NCBI RefSeq assembly: GCF_004208535.1
Contig: NZ_SGIS01000020.1
Span: 30,861 to 94,860, forward strand
DNA length: 64,000 nt
Reading direction: 5' to 3'
Source: Sphingomonas populi
Lineage (GTDB): Bacteria > Pseudomonadota > Alphaproteobacteria > Sphingomonadales > Sphingomonadaceae
In this document: in pieces, positions 17,972 through 27,359 of the stretch
Layout: each line of letters opens with the position of its first letter
Position numbering within the stretch: position 1 is the first letter of the stretch
The notes under the pieces: model-generated
Database searches by the model: none
The model's input: the letters and a program-made list of their open reading frames with translations, nothing else
Told to the model about the DNA's origin: nothing
Program-made: the position numbers and the translations under genes

Positions 17972-18937
17972 CTAGAACGCCCAAAGCTTTTGCGCATTGC
18001 CGCCCAGCACCGCAGCGCGGGTGGCATCATCGATGTTCAACGCCGCGACGTGCTCGGCACCCAGGTCGACAAACGGATAATCGGTCCCGAACAATATGCG
18101 GTTCCAACCGACGATCCCGCCCACCATCTCGATGAACGGCGGGTAGAAGGAGCATGTATCGTACCAGAAACGCTTGGCGAAACTACTGGGCAGCTGGGTG
18201 ATGTGCGCGCGACAATCGGCATAGTTCCGATATCCGTTGTCGAGTCGTTCGAGCAGGTCGACAAAAGCCGCACCGGTATGCGCGACCACGAACGGGAAGT
18301 CCGGATAACGCTCAAAGACGCCAGCATAGATCAGACGAGCCATAGCCAGGCTGGTGTCGTAGAGAAAGCCCACCCTTACACCCAAGGCGAACTCGTCCAT
18401 TGCGCCAGCGAAGGTCGGGACCATCGGGTGTTCGACGACCGGAAAACGAAGCTCGTTCAGTCGCGCCCAGAGCGGTTCCAGGCGGATATCGCTAAGAGGG
18501 ACGCCATCGAGATTGGAACCGAGCGAAAGCCCTACGACGCCAGGCGCCGTCCGCACCCGCTCCAGCTCCGCCAAGGCAGCTTCGACGTCGGGCAGCGGAA
18601 GAGTGATAACCGCGCTCAACCGATCGGGATCGGCGGCAATCCGCGCGATGATCCGGTCGTTCTCCGCCCGACACAGCGCGATGCGAACTTCCGGTGAAAA
18701 TTCATAGACACTGGGGGTCGAGAGCGACAGGATGCGCCGGTCGATCTGCTTTGCGTCCATATCGCGCAACAGATCGTCGGGATCGAACATCCGATCCCAG
18801 AACGGCAGCCAGTTCGACCCGTTGCGCTTCAGGAAGTGAACCCCGGCGGGGCGCCTCTCCACCGTCACGCCCGGCAAGGCTTCCAGCGCCTCGTAAAAGG
18901 GTCGCGCCGTATAGTGTCCGTGAACGTCTATCCGCAC
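17972..18937 (-). CDS. Amidohydrolase-2 family (ACMSD-like) decarboxylase/hydrolase
   Basis: A 321-residue metal-dependent TIM-barrel protein. The N-terminal metal motif is HGHY (DVHGHYTARPF, residues 4-14); later ligands appear in VEHPMVP and VAHTGAAF, and the catalytic Asp in LFGTDYPF. Relatives include ACMS decarboxylase, gamma-resorcylate decarboxylase and 5-carboxyvanillate decarboxylase (LigW). In sphingomonads such enzymes remove aromatic carboxyl groups. Placed between an aldehyde dehydrogenase (13-base gap) and a double-bond-cleaving dioxygenase (18-base gap), it could act on the aromatic acid produced. The exact substrate is not visible. Confidence 0.85.
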   Translation of the reverse strand: MRIDVHGHYTARPFYEALEALPGVTVERRPAGVHFLKRNGSNWLPFWDRMFDPDDLLRDMDAKQIDRRILSLSTPSVYEFSPEVRIALCRAENDRIIARIAADPDRLSAVITLPLPDVEAALAELERVRTAPGVVGLSLGSNLDGVPLSDIRLEPLWARLNELRFPVVEHPMVPTFAGAMDEFALGVRVGFLYDTSLAMARLIYAGVFERYPDFPFVVAHTGAAFVDLLERLDNGYRNYADCRAHITQLPSSFAKRFWYDTCSFYPPFIEMVGGIVGWNRILFGTDYPFVDLGAEHVAALNIDDATRAAVLGGNAQKLWAF

Positions 18938-18950
18938 CGGCTCTTACTCC

Positions 18951-20402
18951 CTAGAACTGGCTGACGAACTTGGTGTCGAGATAGGGTTCGAGACCCTCGA
19001 TGCCCCCCTCTGAACCATAGCCCGACGCCTTCATGCCCCCAAACGGCGTTTCGGGCGAAGCGATGGAGGTCGGCGCGCCTACCGCAAAGCTGTTGATGCC
19101 GATCATACCCGCCTCGATCTCATCGGCGACGCGGATGGCGGTCGCGTTGTCGCGGGTGAAGCAATAGGCCGAGAGGCCGAACTCGGTGGCGTTGGCCTTG
19201 GCGATCGCATCGTCGGTGTCGGTGAAGCTGTTCAAGGCGATCAACGGCCCGAATGGCTCCTCATGCATCACCCTTGCATCATCAGGCACGTCGGCCAGGA
19301 CCGCCGGCGTGATAAAGTGGCCGATCTCACCGACACGCTTTCCACCGCACAGCAGCCGGGCGCCCTTGCTCACCGCGTCGGCGATCAGCGCCTCGATCCA
19401 CGGCACGCGGCGCTCATGCGCCAACGGCCCCATCTGCGTATCCGGTGCAAAGCCGTCGCCGACCTTGATCGATCCGACCAGTTCGGCCACCCGGTCGCAG
19501 AACCGGTCGTAGCTACGCGCCTGAACATAGAACCGGGACGGCGAAATGCACCCCTGCCCGCCGTTGCGGAACTTGCGCGCGTAGGTCAGCTGCGCAACAT
19601 CCTCGATATCCGCATCGTCGAAGATCAGGATCGGCGCATGGCCGCCGAGTTCCATGACCGAGCGCTTGACCTGCCGCGCGGCAAGACTAGCCAGCTCGGC
19701 GCCAATTGCGGTCGATCCGGTGAAGGCAAAGCCCTTGATCCCGGCGTGCGTCAGCAGGTGCTGAGAAACCTGGGCGGGCACGCCGAATACCACCTGGAGC
19801 ACGCCCTTCGGCAAGCCTGCATCCTCAAATGCCTCCGCGATCGCAAGCGTCGAGTTTGGCGTTTCCTCGGCGGGCTTGATGATACACGAACAGCCTGCGG
19901 CCAAGACAGACGAGATCTTGCGCACCGGAATCATGAACGGATAATTCCACGGCGTGAAGGTCGCGACCGGACCGATCGGCGTCTTCATCACCATCTGTCG
20001 CTGATGGGGTACCCGCGACGGGATCAGGCGCCCGTAGATGCGCCGCCCTTCGTCCGCGTCCCAGTCCAGGAAGTCGGGCGTGCCGGCGATCTCGCCTTTG
20101 GCCTCGTGGAGCGGCTTTCCCTGCTCCAGAGTCATCTGAACTGCGATCTCATCACTGCGCTCGCGCAGAAGTTCGGCGGCCCGCCGGAGGATCTTGGCCC
20201 GATCATACGCGGACGTTGCGCGCCAGATATGAAAACCTCGCTGCGCCGCGGCAACGGCTCGGTCGAGGTCCTCCGCATCGGCCAGCGGCAGCTTGGCGAG
20301 CGCCTCCCCCGTCGAAGGGTTCACTACCGGCATCGTGGCACGATGATCCGGACCCAGCCGCTCGCCGTCGATCCAGAGAAAGGGCGTTTTGTAATTCTGC
20401 AT
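18951..20402 (-). CDS. Aldehyde dehydrogenase (succinate-semialdehyde/vanillin dehydrogenase-like)
   Basis: NAD(P)-dependent aldehyde oxidation; 483 residues. FTPWNYPF, FTGSTAIGAELA, the general-base Glu in MELGGHAP, the catalytic Cys in NGGQGCISPSRF and EEPFGPLIAL are all present. I use the ATG at 20402, preceded by GGAGG; the frame remains open to a TTG at 20462, but that extension is not protein-like. It is first in the minus-strand operon, facing the TonB receptor across a repeat-rich promoter. It probably oxidises an aldehyde released by the dioxygenase. Confidence 0.88.
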   Translation of the reverse strand: MQNYKTPFLWIDGERLGPDHRATMPVVNPSTGEALAKLPLADAEDLDRAVAAAQRGFHIWRATSAYDRAKILRRAAELLRERSDEIAVQMTLEQGKPLHEAKGEIAGTPDFLDWDADEGRRIYGRLIPSRVPHQRQMVMKTPIGPVATFTPWNYPFMIPVRKISSVLAAGCSCIIKPAEETPNSTLAIAEAFEDAGLPKGVLQVVFGVPAQVSQHLLTHAGIKGFAFTGSTAIGAELASLAARQVKRSVMELGGHAPILIFDDADIEDVAQLTYARKFRNGGQGCISPSRFYVQARSYDRFCDRVAELVGSIKVGDGFAPDTQMGPLAHERRVPWIEALIADAVSKGARLLCGGKRVGEIGHFITPAVLADVPDDARVMHEEPFGPLIALNSFTDTDDAIAKANATEFGLSAYCFTRDNATAIRVADEIEAGMIGINSFAVGAPTSIASPETPFGGMKASGYGSEGGIEGLEPYLDTKFVSQF

Positions 20403-20583
20403 GATCCTCCACCGGCGTTGCAAGCCGTTCAGCTGTTGGGAATGAACATTGTTCTCAGGCAACTTGCCGGGTGCGCCCGACAGGGTTCAGAAGGCGCGGA
20501 ACAGCCTGCAACGATGATCGAGCAACACGGCAACACCCTCCAATCCCAAACCTCACGCCTCTCCAATTTCCCCATTGGATGGA

Positions 20584-20672
20584 TGACAGAGCTTGAGTGT
20601 CAATAACCGTAACCTGTCATTTAAATAAGCGCAACCGGTTGAATGACATAAATTGAAGGTTGACACTTGTCA
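20584..20672. promoter_or_regulatory. Divergent promoter with six TGACA half-sites
   Basis: TGACA or its complement TGTCA starts at 20584, 20598, 20615, 20644, 20661 and 20668. They form TGACA-N9-TGTCA, a longer inverted pair TGTCATT-N20-AATGACA (20615-20648), and the tight palindrome TGACA-CT-TGTCA (20661-20672). A TTGACA that could serve as a -35 element for the TonB receptor gene overlaps the last palindrome. This density suggests multi-site repressor binding, most simply by the TetR of the operon. The remaining 20403-20732 has no gene. Confidence 0.5.
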
Positions 20673-20732
20673 CTCAAACGGCAAAATCACGTCAACGAGC
20701 CAGAAGAGCCGCGACAGCGAGGAGACGAGAGC

Positions 20733-23621
20733 ATGAAGCACACAACGAAGATTTTCGGCGCGGCAGCCCTTCAGCGCACAGCCAGCGCGATTGTGATCGC
20801 CACAGTCATGATAGCCCAGGCCCAGGCGCAAAATGCACCGGCACAGCCTGCGCTTCAAAGCCCAGCCGCTGTTCCCGGCACCTTGCCGCCCGCGCAGGCG
20901 CCCGCAACGAGCACGGCCGATGTCGCAACCGCTGATTCCTCGGCCAGTACTGACGATATCGTCGTTACCGGTTCGCGCCTTTCAACGACAGGCTTCACCG
21001 CACCATCGCCGACCACCGTCCTTGGTTCGGCCCTGCTTGAGCGGCAAGGGCAGTCCAATGTCGCTGAATTCATCAATCAAATTCCGGCGGTCCGTTCGTC
21101 GGCAACGTCCTCTACGTCAACCGCCACGTCTTTCCGCGGTGGGGCTGGCGGCAACTTCGTCAACCTTCGCGGTCTCGGCGTTACGCGCACCCTTGTGCTC
21201 ATCGATAGCGAACGAGTCGTGCCTACAACGACGACCGGCACCCTTGATCTCAACATCATTCCGTCGATCATGCTCGATCGCGTCGAAGTCGTTACGGGGG
21301 GGGCATCGGCTGCGTACGGTTCCGATGCGGTGGCTGGCGTGGTCAATCTCATCCTCAAGAAGAAGTTCGTCGGTCTTCAGGCCGAAGGACAAACCGGCGT
21401 CACCCAGTATGGCGATAACCAGACATATCGCGCCGGTATCATCGGCGGCTTTAACTTCGGTACGGGCGGGCATGTACTGCTCGGTGGCGACTATGCGGAA
21501 AGCGCCGGGATAGGGACTCTGGAGGCCCGCGACTGGTCGCGTCGCGCCGGCGGTATCGTGGCCGGCGCCAATGGCGTTCAATATCTGGTGAACGACCTCC
21601 AGATCAACAATCAGACTTACGGCGGCATCATCAACAGCGGCCCGCTTCGCGGCACTGCATTTGGCCCAGGCAGCGTGCCGTACAGCTTTGCCTATGGTAA
21701 CACCTTCGGCAATGCCTCATCCACTACCCAGCAAGGTGGCGGAAATCCGCGCAGCTTCAATTACGACGCAGCGCAAATTTCCATGCCATACAAGCGGTAC
21801 ACCGCACTTGCCCGCGTAGACTATGAGTTCAGTCCCGCATTCAACCTGCATGCGACGGTCAACTACGCCAATTCAGGCGCTCCTCACACTCTCCTGTACG
21901 CTCGCGACGCCGCACTCTCGATCCGGAGCGACAACGCGTTTCTGCCGCAGTCGGTGCGAGCGCAGATGGCGACGGCCGGCGTCAGCACCATTACCGTGGG
22001 TCGAATCTCCCGCGATCTCGGTCCCTATGTCTATTCCGACGACAACACCTTGTGGCGCGGCAGCGTCGGGGTAGACGGGGCGCTGGGAGGCGGCTGGAAA
22101 TACGACGCCTATGTCGGCTATGGTCGTAACAAGATCGACTACGACTTGACCGCGCGGATCGATGGCGCCCTGCCCGGTGATCCCGCCGGAACCCGCCGAT
22201 TCCTGAACGCCATCGATGCGGTGACCAATTCAGCTGGGCAAATTGTCTGCCGCGTCAATCAGGTGACGGTAACATCGCCCGGATGCGCCCCATTCAACAT
22301 CTTTGGCGAAAATCCGTCCCTGACGGGCGCCCAACAGGCCTGGCTTGTCGGCACGCAGCACGTCAGTCAAATCACTGAGCGAACTTCGGCGGCTGCCAAC
22401 ATCGCTGGCAGTCCGTTCGCGACCTGGGCGGGTAAGGTGTCGGTAGCGGTCGGAGCCGAGTATCGGCGCGACAGTCAGGACGTCACTGTCGATGCGGGCT
22501 CGTTGGCACGCGCGTTCAATCTCGGGAACACCCAACCGATCGCCGGATCCACCACCGTTTACGAAGGCTATGGCGAAGTCGGTGTTCCCCTTCTGCGGGA
22601 CGTCCCATTCTTTCAAAGCCTCGAGGCGAACGGTGCCGTACGACAGACGCACTACTCGCAGGCGGGTAACGTCACCACATGGAAGGGCGGTCTGACCTGG
22701 GAAGTGAACGACAGCCTACGTTTCCGTGGCACGCGCTCGCGCGACATCCGGGCACCGAACCTGTCCGAGCTTTTCCAGCCGCTGACGACGTCCCAGAACG
22801 CCGTAATCTACAACGGCGTTTCGACGTTGGCGAATACTAGGACGACCGGCAATCCGAACCTGAAACCGGAGCGGGCCGACACGCTGAGCTTCGGATTTGT
22901 CCTCTCGCCCACCTTTCTGCGCGGTTTCCGTTTCAGTGTCGACTATTACGACATTCGGTTGCGGGGAGCGATTGCGACGGTGGCCTCGCAAGCGCTCATC
23001 AACGGCTGTCAACAGCAAGGTCTGGCGGACTATTGTTCACGAATCAGCGTCGTCAACGGTGTTCCGCTTATCGACAGTTCGCCAGCGAATCTGAACAGCA
23101 TTCGCACGAGCGGGTTGGACTTTGAATTGGCTTACGGTTTTCGGGCTTTAGGGGGTCGGTTTGACCTGAGCACCTATGCCACCTACGTCGATAAGTTCAC
23201 TACAAGTGACGCCCTCGGAACCTTCAATCGTGCCGGTGAAATCAGCGGAGGATTCTTTTTCCCCGGCGATGACACGCCGCATTGGACGGGGTCTGCCAAT
23301 GTCAACTACAACGTGAACCATCTGAATATTCTGGCCAATATCCGCTATACCGGCAGTTCCGTACTCGATAAATTCGCCCCTGCTGGGAAGTTAGTGGGAC
23401 CCAATAAGGTTCCGGCCATTGCCTATCTGAACCTTTCGGCCGAGTGGACGGTGCCGACATCGACCCGGGGACAGTTCCAGTTCTTCGGTGGTATCGACAA
23501 CGTCTTCAACACTGATCCGCCAAGCGAAATTCCGTATCAGTATTTCAATCGTGGAACCGCTTCCAGCTATTACGATGTTGCCGGTAGACGATTCCGCTTC
23601 GGTGCGCGGGTTCGGTACTGA
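20733..23621 (+). CDS. TonB-dependent outer-membrane receptor
   Basis: An energy-coupled outer-membrane transporter of about 962 residues. The signal peptide ends around AQAQA-QNAPA. A linker rich in Ala, Pro and Thr is followed by the plug domain (DDIVVTGSRLS TonB-box region, IDSERVV, and the VEVVTGGASAAYGSDAVAGVVNLIL signature). A long beta-barrel follows, ending in the aromatic FRFGARVRY typical of barrel insertion. The start at 20733 follows GGAGACGAG; an upstream start at 20667 lies inside the promoter repeats. Facing aldehyde and dioxygenase genes and followed by MFS genes, it probably imports the pathway substrate. Confidence 0.9.
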   Translation: MKHTTKIFGAAALQRTASAIVIATVMIAQAQAQNAPAQPALQSPAAVPGTLPPAQAPATSTADVATADSSASTDDIVVTGSRLSTTGFTAPSPTTVLGSALLERQGQSNVAEFINQIPAVRSSATSSTSTATSFRGGAGGNFVNLRGLGVTRTLVLIDSERVVPTTTTGTLDLNIIPSIMLDRVEVVTGGASAAYGSDAVAGVVNLILKKKFVGLQAEGQTGVTQYGDNQTYRAGIIGGFNFGTGGHVLLGGDYAESAGIGTLEARDWSRRAGGIVAGANGVQYLVNDLQINNQTYGGIINSGPLRGTAFGPGSVPYSFAYGNTFGNASSTTQQGGGNPRSFNYDAAQISMPYKRYTALARVDYEFSPAFNLHATVNYANSGAPHTLLYARDAALSIRSDNAFLPQSVRAQMATAGVSTITVGRISRDLGPYVYSDDNTLWRGSVGVDGALGGGWKYDAYVGYGRNKIDYDLTARIDGALPGDPAGTRRFLNAIDAVTNSAGQIVCRVNQVTVTSPGCAPFNIFGENPSLTGAQQAWLVGTQHVSQITERTSAAANIAGSPFATWAGKVSVAVGAEYRRDSQDVTVDAGSLARAFNLGNTQPIAGSTTVYEGYGEVGVPLLRDVPFFQSLEANGAVRQTHYSQAGNVTTWKGGLTWEVNDSLRFRGTRSRDIRAPNLSELFQPLTTSQNAVIYNGVSTLANTRTTGNPNLKPERADTLSFGFVLSPTFLRGFRFSVDYYDIRLRGAIATVASQALINGCQQQGLADYCSRISVVNGVPLIDSSPANLNSIRTSGLDFELAYGFRALGGRFDLSTYATYVDKFTTSDALGTFNRAGEISGGFFFPGDDTPHWTGSANVNYNVNHLNILANIRYTGSSVLDKFAPAGKLVGPNKVPAIAYLNLSAEWTVPTSTRGQFQFFGGIDNVFNTDPPSEIPYQYFNRGTASSYYDVAGRRFRFGARVRY

Positions 23622-23891
23622 AGTTGCAGGCGGAGGGGCGTGCAATGACCACAGTCGCACTCATTGAGGCACCTGCGGTGACAACTCCATTGGTACGCTC
23701 GGACTGGCGCAGCTCCTCCCGCGGAACTCGAAGGCCCTCGAGAGCCAGGCTTCGATGGTGCAACCCCATGTCTGACCCTGCGAACAGAGTGCGATTGCGC
23801 GAGTGTGGTCAACGCCAATGTTTTGACTTCAGCAGCGGCGACCGCATCGACCGCGTTCGTCATTCTCGAAAGCTTATCAAGGAGAAGGCAG

Positions 23892-23969
23892 ATGACAGCC
23901 GTGGTGGATAGGAGAGCGCACCTTCGCTTCCTTCAAGCACGCCCCGTCCATCTGGAGACGCTAGCATGA
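23892..23969 (+). CDS. 25-codon ORF translationally coupled to the MFS gene
   Basis: A short frame has a strong ribosome site (AAGGAGAAGG, 23879-23888) and ends in a TGA that overlaps the MFS start as ATGA. The peptide is basic and Arg-rich. The arrangement looks like a leader peptide or coupling ORF that passes ribosomes to the MFS gene, whose own ATG has only a poor ribosome site. It could also be chance. The stretch 23622-23891 holds nothing else recognisable. Confidence 0.4.
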   Translation: MTAVVDRRAHLRFLQARPVHLETLA

Positions 23970-25231
23970 GCGTTGCGCCTCGCGACGCGCGTTACACGCT
24001 TGCGTTGCTCACCGCCGTCTATGCCCTGGGCTACGCCGACCGAAACATTATCAACTTGTTACTTGACCCCATCAAGCACGAGTATCAGCTGTCCGACACG
24101 ATCATGGGCTTGATCACCGGCTTCGGTTTCACCGCGTTCCAGACACTGCTGGGTATCCCGCTGGCGCGGCTGGCGGATACCTCCCGCCGGGTGACAGTTC
24201 TGATTGCCGGACTTCTGATGTGGAGCGTGATGACGGGCCTCAGCGGGCTTGCGACGAGCGCGATCCTGCTCGCGATTGCCCGCATGGGCGTGGGCGTCGG
24301 CGAGGCGTGCCTGACCGGTCCCGCTCACGCGCTGCTGTCCAGCAATTTCGAGAAGGCCGAACGTCCGCGCGCATTTTCCATCATGGGTGCGGGGGGTGAG
24401 ATCGGGGTGATTCTGGCCTTTCTCGTCGGCGGCTGGGTCAGCCACGTCTGGGGTTGGCGGGCCGCGTTCTTTGTTGCAGGCCTGCCCGGTATCGTCCTTG
24501 CCGTGGTCATGCACCTGACGCTCAAGGAACCTCCCCGAGGAGAGACCGTCGAGCGCCAGCCGGTTCTCCCGATCGGTGCGGCCCTGGCCGAATTGGCGCA
24601 GCGACCCAGTTTCGTGATCGCCGTACTGGCCAGCATGGCGATGGGCCTCAACATCTTCGGAATCCAGGTCTGGAGCCCGAGCTATCTTCGCCGCATCTAT
24701 GCGTTGGATACCGCATCCGTCGGGACGACCATCGCCCTCCTGCGCGCCGGCCTGAGCGTGACGGGCGCGGTTGCCGGTGGGTCGATCGCTACCTGGTGCG
24801 TCCGTCGCTACGGGCAGCGGTGGTTCATGCTTTTTCCGGCTTGCATCTGCGGTGTATCGGGGCTGGCACTCCTCGCCTTCCTCTTTGCGCCAAGCCTTGC
24901 AGTCGCCATCGTCTGCCTCGGATTGGTCAACATGACCATCGGGGCGCAACTCGGGCCGGTCTTCTCGTTGGTACAGACGGTCTCGCCGATCCGGAGTCGA
25001 GCGCTTGCGGCCGCGCTGTTCGTTTCCCTTACGCAGCTATTCGGCATGGGCCTTGGCGCACTGGCGATCGGCGCGACCAGCGATGCGCTGCATGCCAACC
25101 ATGGCGAGGCTGCGTTGCGCTACGCGCTCCTGATCCCGGCGGCCGGCGCGCTATTGGCCTGCCTGCTCTATGCCTTCGGCGCGCGGCACGTCGCACACGA
25201 TATCGAACGCGCCGAAAACGCCGTCTCCTAA
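23966..25231 (+). CDS. MFS transporter (spinster-like)
   Basis: A 421-residue inner-membrane major facilitator with about 12 hydrophobic segments. The N-terminal YALGYADRNIINLLL and the loop motif PLARLADTSRRV after the second helix resemble the spinster-like group common in sphingomonad aromatic clusters. The ATG overlaps the stop of a 25-codon ORF. The DUF3237 gene follows after 27 bases. With the upstream TonB receptor it gives a two-membrane import route; export cannot be excluded. Confidence 0.85.
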   Translation: MSVAPRDARYTLALLTAVYALGYADRNIINLLLDPIKHEYQLSDTIMGLITGFGFTAFQTLLGIPLARLADTSRRVTVLIAGLLMWSVMTGLSGLATSAILLAIARMGVGVGEACLTGPAHALLSSNFEKAERPRAFSIMGAGGEIGVILAFLVGGWVSHVWGWRAAFFVAGLPGIVLAVVMHLTLKEPPRGETVERQPVLPIGAALAELAQRPSFVIAVLASMAMGLNIFGIQVWSPSYLRRIYALDTASVGTTIALLRAGLSVTGAVAGGSIATWCVRRYGQRWFMLFPACICGVSGLALLAFLFAPSLAVAIVCLGLVNMTIGAQLGPVFSLVQTVSPIRSRALAAALFVSLTQLFGMGLGALAIGATSDALHANHGEAALRYALLIPAAGALLACLLYAFGARHVAHDIERAENAVS

Positions 25232-25258
25232 ACCATCCTTGGTACTGAAGGATCTGTC

Positions 25259-25765
25259 ATGCCTATTGACCTTACGCCCGATATCCAACCCACCCGCGTC
25301 AGTGAGCCTGAGTTCGAGTTCGTCATGCAGACCCGTGTGCTGGTGAACCCAAAACTCCGGGTGCTGGGGAACGTCGGCGGATCGGGTGACCGCAAGATGC
25401 TGGAAATTCTGGGCGGCGACTTCGAGGGGCCGAAATTGCGCGGAAAGATCCTTCCCGGCGGTGGTGACTGGCCTCTGCTGCGCCCCGATGGTGTCGGTAT
25501 CGTCGACGCGCGCTATACCTTCGAGACGGATGACGGCGTCTATATCAACATCATCAATACCGGATACCGCCACGCGCCGCCGGAAACGTTGGCGGTGCTC
25601 GACGCCAAGCGCGCAGTGGCCGATCCGAACGGCTACTATCTACGGACATATACCCGCTTCGAAGCGCCGCTGGGCAAATATGAGTGGTTGTCCAAGCACG
25701 TGTTCGTCGGCATTGGCGAGCGGCACCCCGAGGTGCTGTTCCTGCGTTACTTCATGTTACTGTAA
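25259..25765 (+). CDS. DUF3237 family protein
   Basis: A 168-residue protein with the small all-beta DUF3237 fold. The typical pieces are FEFVMQTRVLV at the start, a glycine-rich stretch at LGGDFEGPKLRGKILPGGGDW, LLRPDGVGIVDARYTFETDDG, and KHVFVGIGER near the end. Members often occur in aromatic-degradation clusters, but no reaction is established that I can assign. It lies between two MFS genes on the same strand. No signal peptide is seen. Confidence 0.85.
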   Translation: MPIDLTPDIQPTRVSEPEFEFVMQTRVLVNPKLRVLGNVGGSGDRKMLEILGGDFEGPKLRGKILPGGGDWPLLRPDGVGIVDARYTFETDDGVYINIINTGYRHAPPETLAVLDAKRAVADPNGYYLRTYTRFEAPLGKYEWLSKHVFVGIGERHPEVLFLRYFMLL

Positions 25766-25984
25766 TGGCAGTTTTTCTGCGGACTGAGCAGGTCCGCCCC
25801 GCCCCGACAGGTCGTCTGAGATGAATTTTGTCTTCAACGCGATCACTAGCGCTTCGTCACTTCTGCCGACGGCCGTCAATCTGGGCGATCAAGCCACGCA
25901 CATGGTCAAGCCGTGGCCGGAGAACGGTTCTGATCGATGTGCAGGCCGCCGGAACCCCAATTTTCCTTGCCAAGAGTAAAGCGG

Positions 25985-27310
25985 ATGCCCCGACCGAGCA
26001 GCGCCAAGGCTAGCCCACTGAAGTCGATCTTCATCGTCTCCAGCGGCAACTTCCTGGAAATGTATGATTTCATGGTCTTTGGCTATTACGCCAAGGCGAT
26101 CGGCGCAACGTTCTTTCCGGCACAGAACGAATCCGCCTCGATCCTTCTTTCGCTGATGACCTTCGGGGCCGGCTTCCTGATGCGCCCGGTCGGCGCATTG
26201 GTTCTCGGAGCGTATATGGATCGGCATGGGCGGCGGCGCGGACTTCTTCTGACACTGGCCCTGATGGGCGTCGGCACTTTGTCGATCGCCTGCATGCCGT
26301 CCTATGCGCAAATTGGCATATTTGCGCCGCTGCTCATCCTGGCGGGACGTCTCATCCAGGGGCTGTCTGCGGGCGTAGAGGTCGGCGGGGTATCGGTGTA
26401 CCTGGCGGAACTGGCGTCGCCCAACAACCGTGGCTTCTACGTGGCGTGGCAATCCGCGTCTCAACAGGTCGCCGTGGTGTTCGCCGCGCTGATCGGATTG
26501 GCGCTGAGCTATATGCTGCCGCCGACAGAGATCGCGTCCTGGGGCTGGCGGATACCCTTCTTCATCGGATCCGCGCTGCTTCCCTTCCTGTTCGTCATCC
26601 GCGGTATGCTGCAGGAAGATGTGAGCGCATTGGAAGAAAGCCGTCCCGACATGAAGGCGATCTTCACGACGGTGGCAGACCATGCAGGCGTCATTTTGCT
26701 AGGCGCGTTGATGGCGGTCATGACGACCGTCTTCTTCTACATGATCACCGCCTACACGCCGACCTACGGGAACAGCGTGCTGAAATTGTCGGCGCCAAGC
26801 GCGATGACCGTTACCTTGTGCGTCGGGCTTCTCAACTTTGCGATGCTGCCGACGATGGGGGCATTGTCGGATCGCATCGGGCGTACGCCGCTGCTGATTG
26901 GCTCGGCACTGCTGGCCATAATGACCGGCTATCCAGCGCTCGCCTGGCTGACGAGTGATCCCAGCTTCGGTCGACTGCTTGGTGTCGAGCTATGGCTCGC
27001 CCTGGTCTACGCCGCATATAATGGCGCGATGGTCGTCCACCTCGCCGAGGTTATGCCGGCGCGCGCGCGCACCGCCGGATTTTCGCTAGCCTACAGCTTG
27101 GCAACGGCGATTTTCGGCGGCTTCACGCCGGCCCTGTCGACCTACCTGATCGCCCGTTCCGGCAATCCCGCGATGCCCGGTGTCTGGCTGTCGTTCGCAG
27201 CGGTCATCAGCTTGGCCGCTACGCTATTGCTCGCAAGATCAAAGCAGAAAGCTTTCCGGGATCGGCCGTTGCCGTTGGGCTCGGAAAAGCGCGACGGCAA
27301 GCTGAAATGA
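25985..27310 (+). CDS. MFS transporter, metabolite:H+ symporter (MHS) type
   Basis: A 441-residue inner-membrane carrier. SGNFLEMYDFMVFGYYAKAIG at the N-terminus, GAYMDRHGRRRGLLLTL after the second helix, and GRLIQGLSAGVEVGGVSVYLAE are hallmarks of the citrate/alpha-ketoglutarate/shikimate-type symporters. I use the ATG at 25985; an upstream in-frame start at 25937 would add a non-hydrophobic tail. It lies 220 bases after the DUF3237 gene, a gap without another gene. A carboxylated pathway substrate or product is the likely cargo. Confidence 0.85.
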   Translation: MPRPSSAKASPLKSIFIVSSGNFLEMYDFMVFGYYAKAIGATFFPAQNESASILLSLMTFGAGFLMRPVGALVLGAYMDRHGRRRGLLLTLALMGVGTLSIACMPSYAQIGIFAPLLILAGRLIQGLSAGVEVGGVSVYLAELASPNNRGFYVAWQSASQQVAVVFAALIGLALSYMLPPTEIASWGWRIPFFIGSALLPFLFVIRGMLQEDVSALEESRPDMKAIFTTVADHAGVILLGALMAVMTTVFFYMITAYTPTYGNSVLKLSAPSAMTVTLCVGLLNFAMLPTMGALSDRIGRTPLLIGSALLAIMTGYPALAWLTSDPSFGRLLGVELWLALVYAAYNGAMVVHLAEVMPARARTAGFSLAYSLATAIFGGFTPALSTYLIARSGNPAMPGVWLSFAAVISLAATLLLARSKQKAFRDRPLPLGSEKRDGKLK

Positions 27311-27359
27311 TGCTGCCATCTTTCGTTGCCAACACCCCAATCTTGTTTGGAGGAATGCC

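Noticed and set aside
19263..20606. 447-codon plus-strand frame
   Set aside because: Antisense to the aldehyde dehydrogenase, and it runs into the promoter repeats.
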